The notes under the pieces were generated by a model. That model was not told the DNA's origin. It did no database searches and saw nothing but the letters and a program-made list of their open reading frames with translations. A stretch of DNA of 54,320 nt from NCBI GenBank assembly GCA_018066805.1, contig JAGPVX010000019.1, forward strand, positions 1-54,320, in the 5' to 3' direction. The DNA is from Paraperlucidibaca sp. (lineage in GTDB: Bacteria > Pseudomonadota > Gammaproteobacteria > Pseudomonadales > Moraxellaceae). Positions 1 to 7,993 of the stretch are shown piece by piece (the first letter of the stretch is position 1; each line of letters begins with the position of its first letter). Both the position numbers and the translations under genes were made by a program.

Positions 1-204
1 GATACCGACATCAATCATGGAGTCGCCACTAACGCGAATGAAGAACGTGGCCTCTGGGTTGTGAATGAGGCGCTCGTGGAGATCAATAGTGTTTTGCACA
101 TAGTCGGCGGCAGGCGATGGAAAGCCAGCCGGCACGAAGCCTTGCAGCAATGGCAGGCGTGGGTGCGAAGCGGAAAGTGCGGGGGTGCCGATAATGCTGT
201 TCAT
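1..204 (-). CDS. umuD: UmuD-like SOS mutagenesis protein, N-terminal part (cut by window edge)
   Basis: The minus strand from 204 to 1 reads 68 codons without a stop and runs off the window. UmuD is the LexA-like self-cleaving subunit of translesion polymerase V; after cleavage the shortened form joins UmuC. Visible marks are the block GFPSPAADY at about residues 27-35, a cleavage pair Ala26-Gly27 (Cys-Gly in E. coli UmuD, Ala-Gly in LexA), and SGDSMID near the end, whose Ser is the catalytic nucleophile. The catalytic Lys lies beyond the edge. umuC would be expected to follow outside the window. The start is the only Met in the segment before the cleavage site. Family assignment is strong; the SOS role is known for the family and supported here by the LexA-type box. 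Confidence 0.9.
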   Translation of the reverse strand, partial: MNSIIGTPALSASHPRLPLLQGFVPAGFPSPAADYVQNTIDLHERLIHNPEATFFIRVSGDSMIDVGI

Positions 205-240
205 GCGGACAGTATCTGCTTGCAAGCACTAAGCCGTCAA
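197..240 (-). promoter_or_regulatory. umuD promoter with LexA (SOS) box overlapping the start codon
   Basis: Read on the minus strand, TTGACG (240-235) lies 18 bp from GATACT (216-211), a plausible sigma70 -35/-10 pair. CTGT-N8-ACAG, the LexA box core, occupies 197-212. It covers the end of the -10 and the ATG at 204-202. The predicted transcription start, 7 nt after the -10, falls on the A of the ATG, so the mRNA may be leaderless. I see no Shine-Dalgarno sequence in front of the ATG. Box and promoter are seen; LexA binding and leaderlessness are inferred. Confidence 0.55.
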
Positions 241-407
241 TAATTTGTGTGAGGCAGGCGAGCTTTCATGGCGGCTGATGGTTGTCGCTTGAGTAGCCTG
301 ATGGCATGCCCAAGCGCATCACAGGAGAGCGCGGCAGTCTCACCTGGTACGTCTGGCGAGATCATCGAAAACTGCACGGAGCCCCAAAGGCCCTGACAAG
401 CTGGTAA

Positions 408-443
408 GGGGTGGTGGCCGATAAACCATTAGTCCACCACCCC
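408..443 (-). terminator. Hairpin after the aldehyde dehydrogenase gene
   Basis: GGGGTGGTGG (408-417) and CCACCACCCC (434-443) form a perfect 10-bp GC-rich stem with a 16-nt loop, starting 11 bp past the aldehyde dehydrogenase stop codon. No run of T follows, so this is a weak intrinsic terminator or an mRNA 3'-end stabiliser. Between this hairpin and umuD (205-407) I see no convincing gene. Confidence 0.5.
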
Positions 444-454
444 TAAAGCAACTA

Positions 455-1915
455 CTACTTCTTGCTGTCGATATTTTCTTTTGTTGGCCAGTTTCGCATT
501 AGCGTGCCAACAAAGAAGCTGAACAATGGGCCATAAGGCGGTCTAAGGAGCTTGCTCAAACTGAAGCGGCTTTGATAGAAAATAGCTTTTTTCTTCGAGA
601 ATGTTTGGAAGCCGTCATGGCCGTGATACGCGCCCATTCCCGAGTCGCCAACGCCACCAAACGGTAAGTTGTTTTGCACTAGGTGATAGAGGCAGCCGTT
701 GATGGTTACGCCGCCGGATAATGTGCCATCGATGATTTTTTTGTTCAGTGCTCTATTACGGTTGAAGTAATACAGCGCCAATGGTCGTGGTCGGTCATTA
801 ATGTATTCGATGGCCTCGTCTAGCGTGCGGTAGGTGACGATAGGCAAGATGGGGCCAAAGATCTCTTCGTTCAGCGCCACACAATCATCAGCACAGTCAT
901 AAACGATAGTGGGTGGAAATACGCCATTTTCGATGGTGCAGGCTTCGTTAGCTGGGTTAACAGTGACAACCTTGCCCGACTTGCTAGTGATCTCGGCAGT
1001 GATTTTTTCCAGACGCTGATAATGGCGAGCTGAAATAATATGCGTGTAGTCTGGATTGTTCACTAGGCTCGGATAGTACGTAGCCGCCGCATCAACGCAG
1101 TGCTGTACGAATTCGTCACGCGATTTTTCGTGGACTAGTACATAGTCAGGCGCTACGCAGGTTTGGCCGGCATTAGACAGCTTTCCGTGAAGTACCGCTT
1201 GCGCAGCCGATTTAAGGTCGTAGTTTTCACCGATAAGCGCGGGCGATTTGCCGCCTAACTCAAGCGTTACCGGCGTAAGGTGCTCGGCTGCATTGCGCAT
1301 AACAATTTTGCCGACATTGGTCGAGCCGGTGAAAATAAGGTGGTCGAATGGCAGTGTGGAAAACGCTTGCGACACTTCGAGCCCGCCGGTAATGACGGTT
1401 ACGTATTCTTCGGGAAAGCAATCGGCGATGATTTTCCGCATGAGCTCGGCGGTTAATGGCGCTAACTCTGATGGCCTGACCATGACATGGTTGCCGGCAG
1501 AGATGGCGCCAATCATTGGCGATAGCGCGAGCAAGAGCTGGTAGTTCCAGGCTCCCATGACCCCAATAACGCCTAATGGCTGATAAACGTAGCGTGCTCT
1601 GCCGGGCAGAAATTGCCAGTTTGGCATGACGTGATTGGGCGCCATCCATTTCCGCAAATGCCTTTTGGTGTGGCGAATCTCATCGATGATGACGAAGATT
1701 TCCATCAGCAATGTTTCTGCTGTTGAGCGCCCGCCGTAGTCCTGATTTATCGTTGCCGCTAAGTCATGCCGTTGCTCATAGAGTGCGGCTTGAAATCGAT
1801 CAAGTGCATCGATTCGTTCCTGATAAGAAATAGGGGTTGGGCGTTGGCGAAAGGCTTTTTTCTGACGTGCCAGCGTGTTGGATAACTGCGCTGTTAATTC
1901 ATCTTTAGTGATCAT
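455..1915 (-). CDS. Coniferyl-type aldehyde dehydrogenase
   Basis: A 486-residue NAD(P)-dependent aldehyde dehydrogenase of the coniferyl aldehyde dehydrogenase (CalB) branch, oxidising an aldehyde to its acid in the cytoplasm. The cofactor loop GSTNVGK is near residues 197-203. The general base is Glu219 in LELGGKSP and the catalytic thiol is Cys253 in GQTC. The C-terminal tail is hydrophobic, as in membrane-associated fatty aldehyde dehydrogenases. It starts 24 bp after the stop of the GMC oxidoreductase, so the two form an operon in which the oxidoreductase would make the aldehyde and this enzyme the acid. The physiological substrate (aromatic, terpenoid or fatty aldehyde) cannot be read from the sequence. 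Confidence 0.88.
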   Translation of the reverse strand: MITKDELTAQLSNTLARQKKAFRQRPTPISYQERIDALDRFQAALYEQRHDLAATINQDYGGRSTAETLLMEIFVIIDEIRHTKRHLRKWMAPNHVMPNWQFLPGRARYVYQPLGVIGVMGAWNYQLLLALSPMIGAISAGNHVMVRPSELAPLTAELMRKIIADCFPEEYVTVITGGLEVSQAFSTLPFDHLIFTGSTNVGKIVMRNAAEHLTPVTLELGGKSPALIGENYDLKSAAQAVLHGKLSNAGQTCVAPDYVLVHEKSRDEFVQHCVDAAATYYPSLVNNPDYTHIISARHYQRLEKITAEITSKSGKVVTVNPANEACTIENGVFPPTIVYDCADDCVALNEEIFGPILPIVTYRTLDEAIEYINDRPRPLALYYFNRNRALNKKIIDGTLSGGVTINGCLYHLVQNNLPFGGVGDSGMGAYHGHDGFQTFSKKKAIFYQSRFSLSKLLRPPYGPLFSFFVGTLMRNWPTKENIDSKK

Positions 1916-1939
1916 TTTTAGCTCAAAATCTATTCATTA

Positions 1940-3583
1940 TTATTGGGGTTTGGCAGGGATCAACGACATCGCATGCTCTGTGAGCGCGGTGATCGTTAAC
2001 GATGGATTGACACCTAGATTGGCACCTAACATTGAGCCGTCGCAGACCATCATATTTTGGTAGCCGAAAACTCGGTTTTGGCCATCGATCACGCCGTGCT
2101 CAGCTGACTTGCCCATAGAGCAGCCGCCCATGCAGTGCGCGGTAGTCGGTGTGTTAAAGAAGATTTCTGGAAAGCTACTACCTGCCAATCCGCCCAATAG
2201 TTCCGCGCCTTTTTCAGCAAAATCATTGGCGGCAGGAATGAACGTTGGTATGCGCTCGCCGTCGGTGACTAAGGCTTTTCGAAATGGCCAGTACCATAGT
2301 CGCCTCAGTCGCATATTGATGAAGCCATCGATGGTCTGCATGCAGAGAAAAATAATGGTCTCTTTTGCCCAGCCAAAAGGAGCTTGCGCTTTAATCGCTC
2401 GAATTGGGTTTTTCAGCAATATTTTCATGGCCACCCAAGCCCACAAAAACGGACGAGTCCAGCCCGGCTTGCCCTTAGTCAGCGCTGTTAGCATTAGGCC
2501 CATGAAGTCTGAACCGGCAGGGTAGCGGGTTGCTTCAATATGGGTGTTATCGCTTAAATGAATGCCGGAGCCGATGGCGATGCCTTTAGACATGTCCTTG
2601 GTGCTACCGGGCACGCGAACCACAATCAATGACTCAGCATTTGTTCTAACGCGCTTACCAAGTTCGTCGGAGATTTTCGGCAGAGAGCCGTTGTCTTTGA
2701 GCTTGAACAGTAGCTCTTGTGTGCCCAGCGAAGAGCCTGCAAATATGAGTGACTTGCAGTACCAAACGCGCTTTCCGATGCCGAAATAGAGCCCGCGAAA
2801 ATTAGAAGGCACCGTCGTGATTTCATAACCATCCGCGCCATCAGCGCAGTTATTTATCGGCTTAACGCCAACCACTTTAGTTTCTGCGTGAACTTCTGCA
2901 CCATTTTTTTCAGCGAGATACAGATAGTTTTTATCTAGCGTGTTTTTCGCGTTATAGCGACAGCCAACCATGCAGCCGCCACAGCCAATACAACTGTTTC
3001 GGTCTGGGCCTTCGCCGTTAAAGAAAGGGTCTGGATAGGATTGGCCGGGCACGTCACTGTCTTTGTCTCCGAAGAAAACACCGACATCGGTTTTGTACCA
3101 CGTGTCGCCACAGCCATAGGCGTCGGCCATCTTTTTCAGGGCGAGATCTGCTGGTGCAACGATTCGGTTTTCGGTAACACCTAGCATTCGCTTGGCTGTT
3201 TCGTAATGGGTTGGCATGACTTTATGCCAATCGTTTAGGCCAGCCCAAGCGCCGTCATCCCAGACATGATCTGGCGGCACTAATAGGGTGTTTGCATACG
3301 TTATTGAGCCGCCGCCAACTGCGTTGCCATGCAAAATAACAACATGCCGAAAAAACGACATATTGAAAAACCCGCGAAGGCCAAGCATAGGGCGCCATAT
3401 CCACGAACTGAGCTGCCAATTGTTCTTTGGTAGGTTTTCTGGAGTCCATCGGCGACCCATTTCCATTACGGCAACGGAGTAGTTTTTCTCCGTTAAGCGA
3501 TGGGCAGATACGCTGCCACCAAAGCCTGAGCCAACCACAATATAGTCGTAGTCATACTGCTGATTTTTATTATTTGTTGTCAT
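1940..3583 (-). CDS. GMC-family (cholesterol-oxidase-like) FAD oxidoreductase with ferredoxin-type cysteine cluster
   Basis: A 547-residue flavoprotein that should oxidise an alcohol to an aldehyde or ketone. The FAD Rossmann motif GSGFGG is at residues 18-23, the GMC block with GNAVGGGS at about 85-93, and the C-terminal catalytic region contains HCMGGCSMG followed by the FAD segment VCDGSMLGANLGVNPS. Cys198, Cys201, Cys204 and Cys208 make a C-x2-C-x2-C-x3-C pattern like a 4Fe-4S ferredoxin site, seen in some cholesterol-oxidase-like GMC proteins. No signal peptide is evident. It is first in an operon with the aldehyde dehydrogenase and divergent from an AraC regulator that probably controls it. 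Sterol versus other alcohol substrate is unresolved. Confidence 0.85.
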   Translation of the reverse strand: MTTNNKNQQYDYDYIVVGSGFGGSVSAHRLTEKNYSVAVMEMGRRWTPENLPKNNWQLSSWIWRPMLGLRGFFNMSFFRHVVILHGNAVGGGSITYANTLLVPPDHVWDDGAWAGLNDWHKVMPTHYETAKRMLGVTENRIVAPADLALKKMADAYGCGDTWYKTDVGVFFGDKDSDVPGQSYPDPFFNGEGPDRNSCIGCGGCMVGCRYNAKNTLDKNYLYLAEKNGAEVHAETKVVGVKPINNCADGADGYEITTVPSNFRGLYFGIGKRVWYCKSLIFAGSSLGTQELLFKLKDNGSLPKISDELGKRVRTNAESLIVVRVPGSTKDMSKGIAIGSGIHLSDNTHIEATRYPAGSDFMGLMLTALTKGKPGWTRPFLWAWVAMKILLKNPIRAIKAQAPFGWAKETIIFLCMQTIDGFINMRLRRLWYWPFRKALVTDGERIPTFIPAANDFAEKGAELLGGLAGSSFPEIFFNTPTTAHCMGGCSMGKSAEHGVIDGQNRVFGYQNMMVCDGSMLGANLGVNPSLTITALTEHAMSLIPAKPQ

Positions 3584-3653
3584 TTTGGTGTCCGATAGTT
3601 CCTTAAAGCTTCGCCATTATTTTTATAATGCATAGGCCAGTTTGCGGCTTAAT

Positions 3654-3670
3654 GCTTGACGCCGCTTGAC
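3654..3670. promoter_or_regulatory. Direct repeat in the GMC/AraC divergent promoter
   Basis: GCTTGAC occurs twice (3654-3660 and 3664-3670), one helical turn apart, between the divergent oxidoreductase and AraC genes. AraC-family proteins commonly bind tandem half-sites, so this is a candidate operator; it also holds TTGAC elements usable as a -35. Inference from position only. Confidence 0.35.
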
Positions 3671-3714
3671 TATTTGCGCCATTTTAATCGGCCTTGAAGT
3701 GGCTATAAAAATTT

Positions 3715-4728
3715 ATGATAAACACTGAGAAGACAGAGCGGGTGCCAGGGGTTTTTGCCAGCCGGCTATATGACTATTTACAGTCAAGGGGAGAGCAGCC
3801 TCAAGTTGTCTTAGGTCAGCTTTACAGGGCCGTGGATAATTCAGACCCACGCGGGATTCGGGTAAAGCTCTGGAGTGACATGCTTACCTTAGCGGTAAGT
3901 CACTTTAATGAGCCCGATTTAGGTTTAAATGTCGCCGAGACGATTAAGCCGCACCATTTAGGCACGCTGGGTTATTTAGCCACCGCTTGCCCAACATTGG
4001 CCGAGGTAATTAAGCGCTTAGATAGGTATCAGCGGCTTGTCTATGACGTGGTCTCCATGAGCACACGCTCGGCGCCAGATCATGTCGATTTGGTTTGGGA
4101 TACCACTATTTTTGATCCCGGCAGATTGGTTAACGAGACAGGTCTTGCAATAGTCATACAGCTTGGCCGCGCGTTAATTGGAAGGCGAGAGGTAGCAACG
4201 CTGATCACGATTCCAGGGCCGCCGCCTGAAAATATTGAGCCCTATCTAGAATGGTTCGGTTGCGAGGTGCAGTTTGGCGCGAGTGAGGCGCTGATTCGAG
4301 TGAGTAGAGAGGCAATGCAGATACCGCTGATGGCGGCTGATGCAAATGTGGTGGCTGTGATGGAGCGACATGCCATTCAGCTGCTCGATAATACGCCGAC
4401 CATTGAGCCGGTTATTGCGCAGGTGCGTCAGGCTATTGCAAGAATGCTGCACGATGGCGAGCCTGATTTAACAGCGGTGGCCGTAAAGTTGCACAGCTCG
4501 ACCAGAAGCTTGCAGCGACTTTTAAATAGTGCAGATAGCAGCTTCCGCGCCGAACTGGCTATGGTGCGCCAGTGCTTGGCCGAAAGTTATCTGCGTGACC
4601 GCGGGCTATCTATCGCTGATATTGCCATGTTGCTTGGCTACTCCGAGCACAGCGCATTTTCACGAGTCTATAAAGGCTGGACGGGAATATCCCCTGCTGA
4701 CAGGCGAGCGAGCATCACTTCAAACTAG
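3715..4728 (+). CDS. AraC-family transcriptional regulator (arabinose-binding-like domain)
   Basis: A 337-residue regulator. Residues about 20-210 match the Arabinose_bd-type N-terminal domain, with the typical stretch around LGTLGYLATACPTLAEVI. The last 100 residues form the double helix-turn-helix, including LSIADIAMLLGYSEHSAFSR and the closing WTGISPADRR. These regulators usually activate a neighbouring catabolic operon on binding a lipophilic or aromatic effector. It is divergent from the GMC/aldehyde dehydrogenase operon, the obvious target. The 3' end overlaps the convergent dmeF by 14 bp. ATG at 3715 is the first in-frame start; no strong ribosome site stands out. Confidence 0.88.
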   Translation: MINTEKTERVPGVFASRLYDYLQSRGEQPQVVLGQLYRAVDNSDPRGIRVKLWSDMLTLAVSHFNEPDLGLNVAETIKPHHLGTLGYLATACPTLAEVIKRLDRYQRLVYDVVSMSTRSAPDHVDLVWDTTIFDPGRLVNETGLAIVIQLGRALIGRREVATLITIPGPPPENIEPYLEWFGCEVQFGASEALIRVSREAMQIPLMAADANVVAVMERHAIQLLDNTPTIEPVIAQVRQAIARMLHDGEPDLTAVAVKLHSSTRSLQRLLNSADSSFRAELAMVRQCLAESYLRDRGLSIADIAMLLGYSEHSAFSRVYKGWTGISPADRRASITSN

Positions 4729-5686
4729 TTGATTGCGGTAAATGGGCATTGATCTCGACACTAATATGAGCCAATGCGTGGTGATGCGTCAGAGCCTGCT
4801 TCACCTCATCGACGGATAAAGGGTGTTCAGCGACGACGCTGACAATGCAGGCATATTGCTTCTGCGCAACGCGCCAAACGTGAAGGTCAGTGAGCTCGGC
4901 GCGTGGGCTCATTGAGGCGATAGACTTCTCAATGGCTTTGACGATCGGCGCATCCATTTCAGCGTCAAGCAAGACGCGGCTAGTGTCGCGAATTAGGCCA
5001 TAAGCCCAAAAGCTCACCAGTGCGGCACCAACGATTCCCATTGTGGGATCAAGCCAGTCGGCACCCCAGAATTTGCCGCCTATAAGGGCGATGATGGCGA
5101 GCACAGAGGTGGCGGCGTCGGTAATGACGTGGATATAGGCTGAGCGTAGGTTTAGGTCATGATGCTCGTGGCCATGTTCGTGATCATGATCGTCGTGCTC
5201 ATGCGCGTCATGGCTGTGGCCATGCGTATGGTCATCTCGCAATAGCCATGCGCAAACAATGTTTACCACCAGACCAAGGCTGGCTAGGGCAATGGCCTCG
5301 TTATAGAAAATTGGGCTTGGTGAAAGCAGGCGTTCACATGACTGGAAAAGCATTAGGCCGGCAACGAGTATCAATAAAATCGCGCTGGTGTAACCACCCA
5401 ATATTTCTATTTTCCAGGTGCCAAAGTTGAAGCGGCGATCGTTGGCGTAGCGCCTTGCGGCGGCATAGGCCAGCAAAGATAAGCCTAAGGCGAGCGTGTG
5501 TGAGCTCATATGCCAGCCGTCGGCGAGCAGGGCCATGGAGTTGTATATCCAGCCGCCAGCAATTTCTGCGCACATCATTATTGCGGTGATTATGACGACG
5601 ATAAGCGTTTTGCGTTCGGCCGATGGGTTACCTTCGTGGAAGCTGTGGCCGTGCGAGAATAGGGAAGCGCTTGCTAAGTTGGACAT
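4715..5686 (-). CDS. dmeF: Cation diffusion facilitator, DmeF-type Co/Ni efflux pump
   Basis: A 323-residue inner-membrane CDF transporter with six predicted membrane segments and a cytoplasmic C-terminal domain. Metal-site signatures are ADGWHMSSH at about residues 55-63 (TM2) and HVITDAATS near 186-194 (TM5). Between TM4 and TM5, residues 153-176 hold a loop with 12 histidines typical of DmeF-type cobalt/nickel exporters. It exchanges metal for protons to lower cytoplasmic Co(II)/Ni(II); Zn or Cd cannot be excluded. The divergent gene encodes an RcnR/DmeR sensor and a candidate operator lies between them, making a self-contained dmeRF-like module. Confidence 0.88.
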   Translation of the reverse strand: MSNLASASLFSHGHSFHEGNPSAERKTLIVVIITAIMMCAEIAGGWIYNSMALLADGWHMSSHTLALGLSLLAYAAARRYANDRRFNFGTWKIEILGGYTSAILLILVAGLMLFQSCERLLSPSPIFYNEAIALASLGLVVNIVCAWLLRDDHTHGHSHDAHEHDDHDHEHGHEHHDLNLRSAYIHVITDAATSVLAIIALIGGKFWGADWLDPTMGIVGAALVSFWAYGLIRDTSRVLLDAEMDAPIVKAIEKSIASMSPRAELTDLHVWRVAQKQYACIVSVVAEHPLSVDEVKQALTHHHALAHISVEINAHLPQSTSLK

Positions 5687-5716
5687 TAGATCTGCTCGTG
5701 AAGGGTTATTTCAATA

Positions 5717-5731
5717 TACTATACCCCAGTA
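5717..5731. promoter_or_regulatory. RcnR/DmeR-type operator
   Basis: TACT-ATACCCC-AGTA (minus strand TACT-GGGGTAT-AGTA) is an inverted repeat around a G/C tract with a 7-bp centre. It has the same architecture as RcnR sites (TACT-G-tract-AGTA). The 5-bp arms ATACT/AGTAT are perfect. It lies 30 bp upstream of dmeF and 28 bp upstream of dmeR, suited to repress both until metal binds the sensor. Confidence 0.65.
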
Positions 5732-5759
5732 TTGTATTTTACATAAAGGACGGCGTGCT

Positions 5760-6035
5760 ATGGCTCATATGCATCAGAACAATAAAAAGCTCTTAACGAG
5801 AATCCGGCGCATAAAGGGCCAGTCGGAAAGCTTGGAGCGCGCTATTGAGAGTGGGGCCGAATGCGCCGCCGTATTGCAGCAAGTAGCGGCAATTCGCGGC
5901 GCAGTGAATGGTCTGATGACAGAGATATTAGAAGGACATATCCGCGAGCATTTAGGCCCAGTTGATGTCACGCCGGAGGAGCGTAGCAAGGACGTTGAGC
6001 AGGTGGTTGCGGTGCTGCGCTCGTATCTTAAGTAG
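5760..6035 (+). CDS. dmeR: RcnR/DmeR-type metal-sensing repressor (CsoR/RcnR family)
   Basis: A 91-residue all-helical repressor. With the start at ATG 5760 all four nickel/cobalt ligands of E. coli RcnR fall at identical positions: His3, Cys35, His60 and His64. This both fixes the start (the frame is open further upstream) and indicates Co(II)/Ni(II) rather than Cu(I) or formaldehyde sensing. The core AAIRGAVNGLM is shared with RcnR. Without metal it should bind the G-tract operator just upstream and repress itself and the divergent dmeF; metal releases it. Only 16 bp separate its stop from the convergent MATE gene. The name dmeR rests on linkage to dmeF. Confidence 0.9.
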   Translation: MAHMHQNNKKLLTRIRRIKGQSESLERAIESGAECAAVLQQVAAIRGAVNGLMTEILEGHIREHLGPVDVTPEERSKDVEQVVAVLRSYLK

Positions 6036-6051
6036 GCATCAAGCAGGGCTG

Positions 6052-7374
6052 CTAAACCTTAATACTTTGCCAGTTACCCTTGCGCCAAATATGGCTAAAA
6101 ATACTAACTTGTATTGCGCGGTACGCTACTTGTAATAGCCAAATGGCCATCAGGCCGCCACCCCATACCGGCCCAATGAGCCAGGCTAATGGCAGAAATA
6201 CGCACCATTGCATGAGCAGCGAAACCTGCATTACGGCTTTGCTAGCGCCAACGCCAAATAGCGCATTCATCAAAATCATGCCAACGCCATCGAAGGCAAT
6301 GAAGAGGCCGATGATGCGCAGTGGCCAGATCGCTAGCTGCATCGTTTCAGTCTCATGAATAAACACAGATAGCAGCAGTTCGGGCACGACCACCATGGGG
6401 ATACCCAGCACCGCGAGCAAATAAAAGCCGATCTTGCTGACATCCCAGCCCCATTGCTTGGCATCGGCGATATTACCTTTGCCCATGGCCTGGCCTGCTA
6501 GCGTGGCCGCCGTGAGCCCAAGTGCTATGCCCGGCAGTAGCGCCACCAACATGATATTTACCAGCACATTGCCGGCAGCTAATTCGGCGGTGCCCACTTT
6601 GCCAATAATCCAAAATAATGCGGTAAGTCCTGCGGCAAAAAAGAACTGCTGAATGGAGGAAGGTATCGACAGGCGCAGCATGCTAACGAGTACGTTTTTA
6701 CTCGGTAGGGCGTGTAAAAAGCTGTGCGCAGATGCATGGCGATGGCCAAGAAAAAAGTAGATGGCGGTGCCAGTGGCTAGCGAGAGCGTCGTGCCAAGAC
6801 CGGCACCATAGACGCCTAGAGCGGGAACGCCCGCGTGACCATAAATGAGCACGTAGTTGAGGCAAATGTTGAGCACATTCATGATCAATAAAGTACGGAA
6901 GTACAGCTGTGGCATGGAGATGCCGTTCCAATAACCCCGAAACGCGAAGTTCATGCCCACGAAAATCATGCCGATAAGGCGCACTTGCAGGTACTCAGTG
7001 CCCAATGGCTGCACGGCGAGGTCATCCACTAAATAGGGAAAAAGCCATGGCGTGAGCAAATAAAACAGAATCGATAACGGCAGCCCAATCGCGACAGCCA
7101 GCAGTAAGCCGCCATTGAGCGGGCCTGCCATGATGGCCTCGTTGCCTTCACCTTTACGCCGAGCTGCAGTTGCCTGCACAGCGGTCGATAAGCCTAGGAT
7201 GATCGAGATGCACATGAAGTTTGCGAAGCCGGCAATACCAACCGCCGCCAAGGCATTCGCTCCCAACGACCCGACCATGGCGGTATCGACCAAGTTCATG
7301 ATGTTTTGCGAAGTCATGCCGCCAATAATTGGTAGCGCCAAGGTAAGAATAGTGCGGCGACGATCGGGCGACAT
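6052..7374 (-). CDS. MATE-family efflux transporter
   Basis: A 440-residue inner-membrane protein with about 12 membrane segments in two related halves, the size normal for MATE/DinF transporters that export cationic drugs or metabolites in exchange for Na+ or H+. The N-terminal segment ALPIIGGMTSQNIMNLVDTA, with the Asp in VDTAMVG, and the second-half segment LSIPSSIQQFFF are typical. The lone upstream gene is small and remnant sequence lies directly upstream, so it is probably transcribed alone. The substrate is unknown; the DinF branch is likely from the short N-terminus. Confidence 0.85.
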   Translation of the reverse strand: MSPDRRRTILTLALPIIGGMTSQNIMNLVDTAMVGSLGANALAAVGIAGFANFMCISIILGLSTAVQATAARRKGEGNEAIMAGPLNGGLLLAVAIGLPLSILFYLLTPWLFPYLVDDLAVQPLGTEYLQVRLIGMIFVGMNFAFRGYWNGISMPQLYFRTLLIMNVLNICLNYVLIYGHAGVPALGVYGAGLGTTLSLATGTAIYFFLGHRHASAHSFLHALPSKNVLVSMLRLSIPSSIQQFFFAAGLTALFWIIGKVGTAELAAGNVLVNIMLVALLPGIALGLTAATLAGQAMGKGNIADAKQWGWDVSKIGFYLLAVLGIPMVVVPELLLSVFIHETETMQLAIWPLRIIGLFIAFDGVGMILMNALFGVGASKAVMQVSLLMQWCVFLPLAWLIGPVWGGGLMAIWLLQVAYRAIQVSIFSHIWRKGNWQSIKV

Positions 7375-7404
7375 GAGCTACCTAATGGTGAGTGTGTAAA
7401 TACT

Positions 7405-7495
7405 AATTAGATCCAAACTCATTGTGTGAGTGATGAAGTCTTTCAATGGAAACTCACTCTTCATATAGTGCTCGACGTACTCTGGCAGTTCGCTG
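7405..7495 (-). pseudogene. Fragment of a formaldehyde dehydrogenase (frmA/adhC) gene
   Basis: These 91 bp align without gaps to 16924-17014, inside the 3' part of the intact S-(hydroxymethyl)glutathione dehydrogenase gene in this window; I count 78 identical positions. The minus strand still reads [20 protein letters not shown] and then THTMSLDLI before leaving the homology. Most differences are silent, so the piece came from a diverged, once functional paralogue rather than a fresh copy. No start, no cofactor domain and no zinc ligands remain. Confidence 0.8.
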
Positions 7496-7519
7496 CTACG
7501 GTAGCAGCTCATCAGTGCT

Positions 7520-7897
7520 TTATGGAACCAGACTGATGACGACATTTATGACGCCTGAACGTGTGTGGGAAATTTGGCTAAATGCAGACTGTGATAGGTC
7601 GATAATTCGGCCTCTAATGAAGGGGCCTCGGTCGTTAATTCTTACGACGACGCTGTCGCCATTTTCAGTATTTGTAACCTTTACCTTAGTGCCAAAAGCC
7701 AGACTTCTATGAGCGGCGGTGTGCTTGTCTTGTTGATACAGCTCGCCGCTAGCCGTTTTACGGTTTTGGAATTTATCGGCGTAGAAAGAAGCTTGCCCAG
7801 AGGCTGTAAAGCCAGCACTTTTAGTGGGTGCTGTGCTACAGCCAAATAAGCTTAAACAGGCCATAAACGTAAATAGCGTGATTCGTATTTTCTTCAT
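7520..7897 (-). CDS. RlpA-like septal-ring lipoprotein (double-psi beta-barrel)
   Basis: A 125-residue outer-membrane lipoprotein. The start at 7897 is chosen because AGGA lies 8 nt upstream and it yields a proper signal peptide with lipobox LFGC (Cys20). The frame is open further upstream but without a signal. After the signal comes a single RlpA double-psi barrel with [32 protein letters not shown] (His63) and INDRGPF...GRIIDLS (Asp100), the regions holding the His/Asp pair of lytic transglycosylase RlpA. The C-terminal SPOR domain of full RlpA is absent, so septal targeting is uncertain. It probably cleaves or binds naked glycan strands of peptidoglycan. Confidence 0.85.
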   Translation of the reverse strand: MKKIRITLFTFMACLSLFGCSTAPTKSAGFTASGQASFYADKFQNRKTASGELYQQDKHTAAHRSLAFGTKVKVTNTENGDSVVVRINDRGPFIRGRIIDLSQSAFSQISHTRSGVINVVISLVP

Positions 7898-7993
7898 AGC
7901 GTATTCCTGATGGTTAACTTGCCAGCACCGAGTCATGCTAGTTTTCTGGGTGTAAGCTTCAACGATCCACATGTTAAAAATGGGTGAGCAAAT

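Noticed and set aside
306-407. A 34-codon plus-strand frame between umuD and the aldehyde dehydrogenase
   Set aside because: Short, basic, no family, no ribosome site; the region looks intergenic.
2109-2525. 138-codon plus-strand frame opposite the GMC oxidoreductase
   Set aside because: Antisense shadow of a strongly conserved gene; no family features.
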